Assembly (NCBI GenBank): GCA_964196045.1
Contig: CAXMRH010000177.1
Coordinates: forward strand, 1-7,142
Reading direction: 5' to 3'
DNA from: SHLQ01 sp964196045
GTDB taxonomy: Bacteria > Actinomycetota > Acidimicrobiia > Acidimicrobiales > SHLQ01
DNA: 7,142 nt
Under the pieces are notes generated by a model that had not been told where the DNA came from, ran no database searches, and saw only the letters and a list, made by a program, of their open reading frames with translations. Below are positions 6,301 to 7,142 of the stretch, piece after piece. The first letter of the stretch is position 1. The number at the start of each line of letters is the position of its first letter. Made by a program: the position numbers and the translations under genes.

Positions 6301-7074
6301 ATGGCTAAACGGCTCTTCACTTCTCTTCTGCTGGGGGCCCTTGCCCTCGCCGGCCTTGCAGTCCCCGCCTCTGCTGCTAGCGGCTCGTCACCCACCCTTC
6401 TCTCTAGTGAGAAGATCGACTGGATCACCGGAAGTTCGGAGTGGGTTCACCTGAGTTGGACTACCAAAGCCGAGCTCGACGACGTCGAAGTTCGTGTCAT
6501 CGACCTGACAAAAGGTCTGAGCGTCGAATATCCGAACGGTGGAGATTTCAGCAGCCTTATGGTCGACGGCACACTCTCACGGCACGAAATCGACTTCACC
6601 GCCCTCAAGTTCACAACCGATCCTTCGTCGAAGGGCCCAAAGAAGGCAAAGATCGAGATCTCGTGGACTGACGCCAGAGGCCGACATAGCGCAGAGGGGT
6701 CCTTGAACTTCTCGAACAAGAAGTACAAGGGTGACGACTTCGCAATCTTGACCGAAGACGCTGGCATCACCACGGATCCGACCAAACCCGAGCTCAACTG
6801 GGTGGAGTTCGGATATAAGGGCCTCGCTCCTTCCACCAGCGATATGAGTATCACCGCATCTGGTGTCCTGACCGCCTATCACCCGCAAGAGACCTTCACG
6901 AGCCTGCATCACGATCAGACGCTGCATGCGGGAGAGGTCGACGTCGCACGGGTGTGGTACGACCCCGAGCTGGTGACGGCTGGATCACATTCGGTCACCG
7001 TGACCATCACGTACACCGATGCGAACGGTAAGTCACAGAGCACCGAGCACGAAGTCATGGTCACCGCGTCCTAG
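6301..7074 (+). CDS. Secreted protein with two tandem beta-rich modules, function unknown
   Basis: This 257-residue protein begins with a clear Sec signal peptide: K3 R4, a hydrophobic core (5-21), and an ASA site with probable cleavage after A25. The mature part contains two related modules (about 47-137 and 164-255). From residue 83 to 137 the first aligns with 199-253 without gaps at a constant offset of 116. Shared positions include F83/F199, L86/L202, D89/D205, T91/T207, L92/L208, E96/E212, D98/D214, and the TDA-x-G turn 123-127/239-243; Y77/Y193 also fit. Alternating hydrophobic strands suggest Ig-like or other beta-sandwich folds, as in adhesion or cell-surface proteins. There is no cysteine in the mature protein and no anchor, so it is probably released or held by a partner, perhaps the preceding lipoprotein. 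The ATG at 6301 gives a clean signal peptide; ATG 6274 would add nine residues (MANRVDTPC) before it. A strong hairpin follows the gene. Confidence 0.8.
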   Translation: MAKRLFTSLLLGALALAGLAVPASAASGSSPTLLSSEKIDWITGSSEWVHLSWTTKAELDDVEVRVIDLTKGLSVEYPNGGDFSSLMVDGTLSRHEIDFTALKFTTDPSSKGPKKAKIEISWTDARGRHSAEGSLNFSNKKYKGDDFAILTEDAGITTDPTKPELNWVEFGYKGLAPSTSDMSITASGVLTAYHPQETFTSLHHDQTLHAGEVDVARVWYDPELVTAGSHSVTVTITYTDANGKSQSTEHEVMVTAS

Positions 7075-7097
7075 CACCTGTGGCCTCAACCCGAAAG

Positions 7098-7135
7098 ACG
7101 ACTCAATCGGCTCCGCCGAGCGCCGATTGAGTCGT
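7098..7135 (+). terminator. Strong hairpin after the secreted-protein gene, probable terminator
   Basis: Fourteen-base perfect arms, ACGACTCAATCGGC (7098-7111) and GCCGATTGAGTCGT (7122-7135), flank a 10-base loop, starting 24 bases after the stop codon. Only GCGACTT is seen downstream before the window ends, so a U-run cannot be confirmed. High-GC actinobacteria often use hairpins without long U-tracts. It may serve both strands. Confidence 0.75.
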
Positions 7136-7142
7136 GCGACTT

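Overview
The window reads as chromosomal DNA of a high-GC actinobacterium. The best guess is a member of the Acidimicrobiia or a mycobacterium-like lineage, judged from the GC-rich third codon positions, several GTG starts, 4-nt stop/start overlaps and the protein families present. This is inference; there is no rRNA or marker gene to settle it. No tRNA, rRNA, insertion sequence, CRISPR array or phage gene was seen.

Layout. (1) Bases 1-299, minus strand: the N-terminal part of a TetR-type repressor that runs off the left edge. (2) Bases 300-364: a short divergent intergenic region with a perfect 16-bp palindrome (319-334), the likely operator. (3) Bases 365-5324, plus strand: a tightly coupled three-gene operon. 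It encodes a fatty acyl-CoA reductase fused to a HAD-IB phosphatase-like domain, a LarA-like (DUF2088, nickel-pincer racemase superfamily) protein, and a PlsC-type lysophospholipid/glycerolipid acyltransferase. Both junctions are 4-nt overlaps (ATGA, then GTGA), so the three products are probably made together. (4) Bases 5326-5763, minus strand: a small flavin-binding pyridoxamine-phosphate-oxidase-like protein, tail-to-tail with the operon and separated by one base. (5) Bases 5887-7074, plus strand: a small lipoprotein with two cysteines in its mature part, followed by a secreted protein made of two tandem copies of a beta-rich module. A strong hairpin (7098-7135) closes this pair at the right edge.

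How the genes may work together. The reductase, phosphatase and acyltransferase activities all point to lipid chemistry: acyl-CoA reduction to aldehyde or alcohol, removal of a phosphate, and acyl transfer to a lysolipid or alcohol. The LarA-like protein is the unexpected member. By residue spacing it keeps the candidate cofactor lysine, the nickel-ligand histidine and one catalytic histidine of LarA. It appears to lack the second catalytic histidine and the substrate-binding arginine. A TetR-controlled operon coupling an organonickel-type enzyme to fatty-alcohol/glycerolipid enzymes is the most interesting feature of the window. The last two genes are exported proteins of unknown function with no evident link to the operon.
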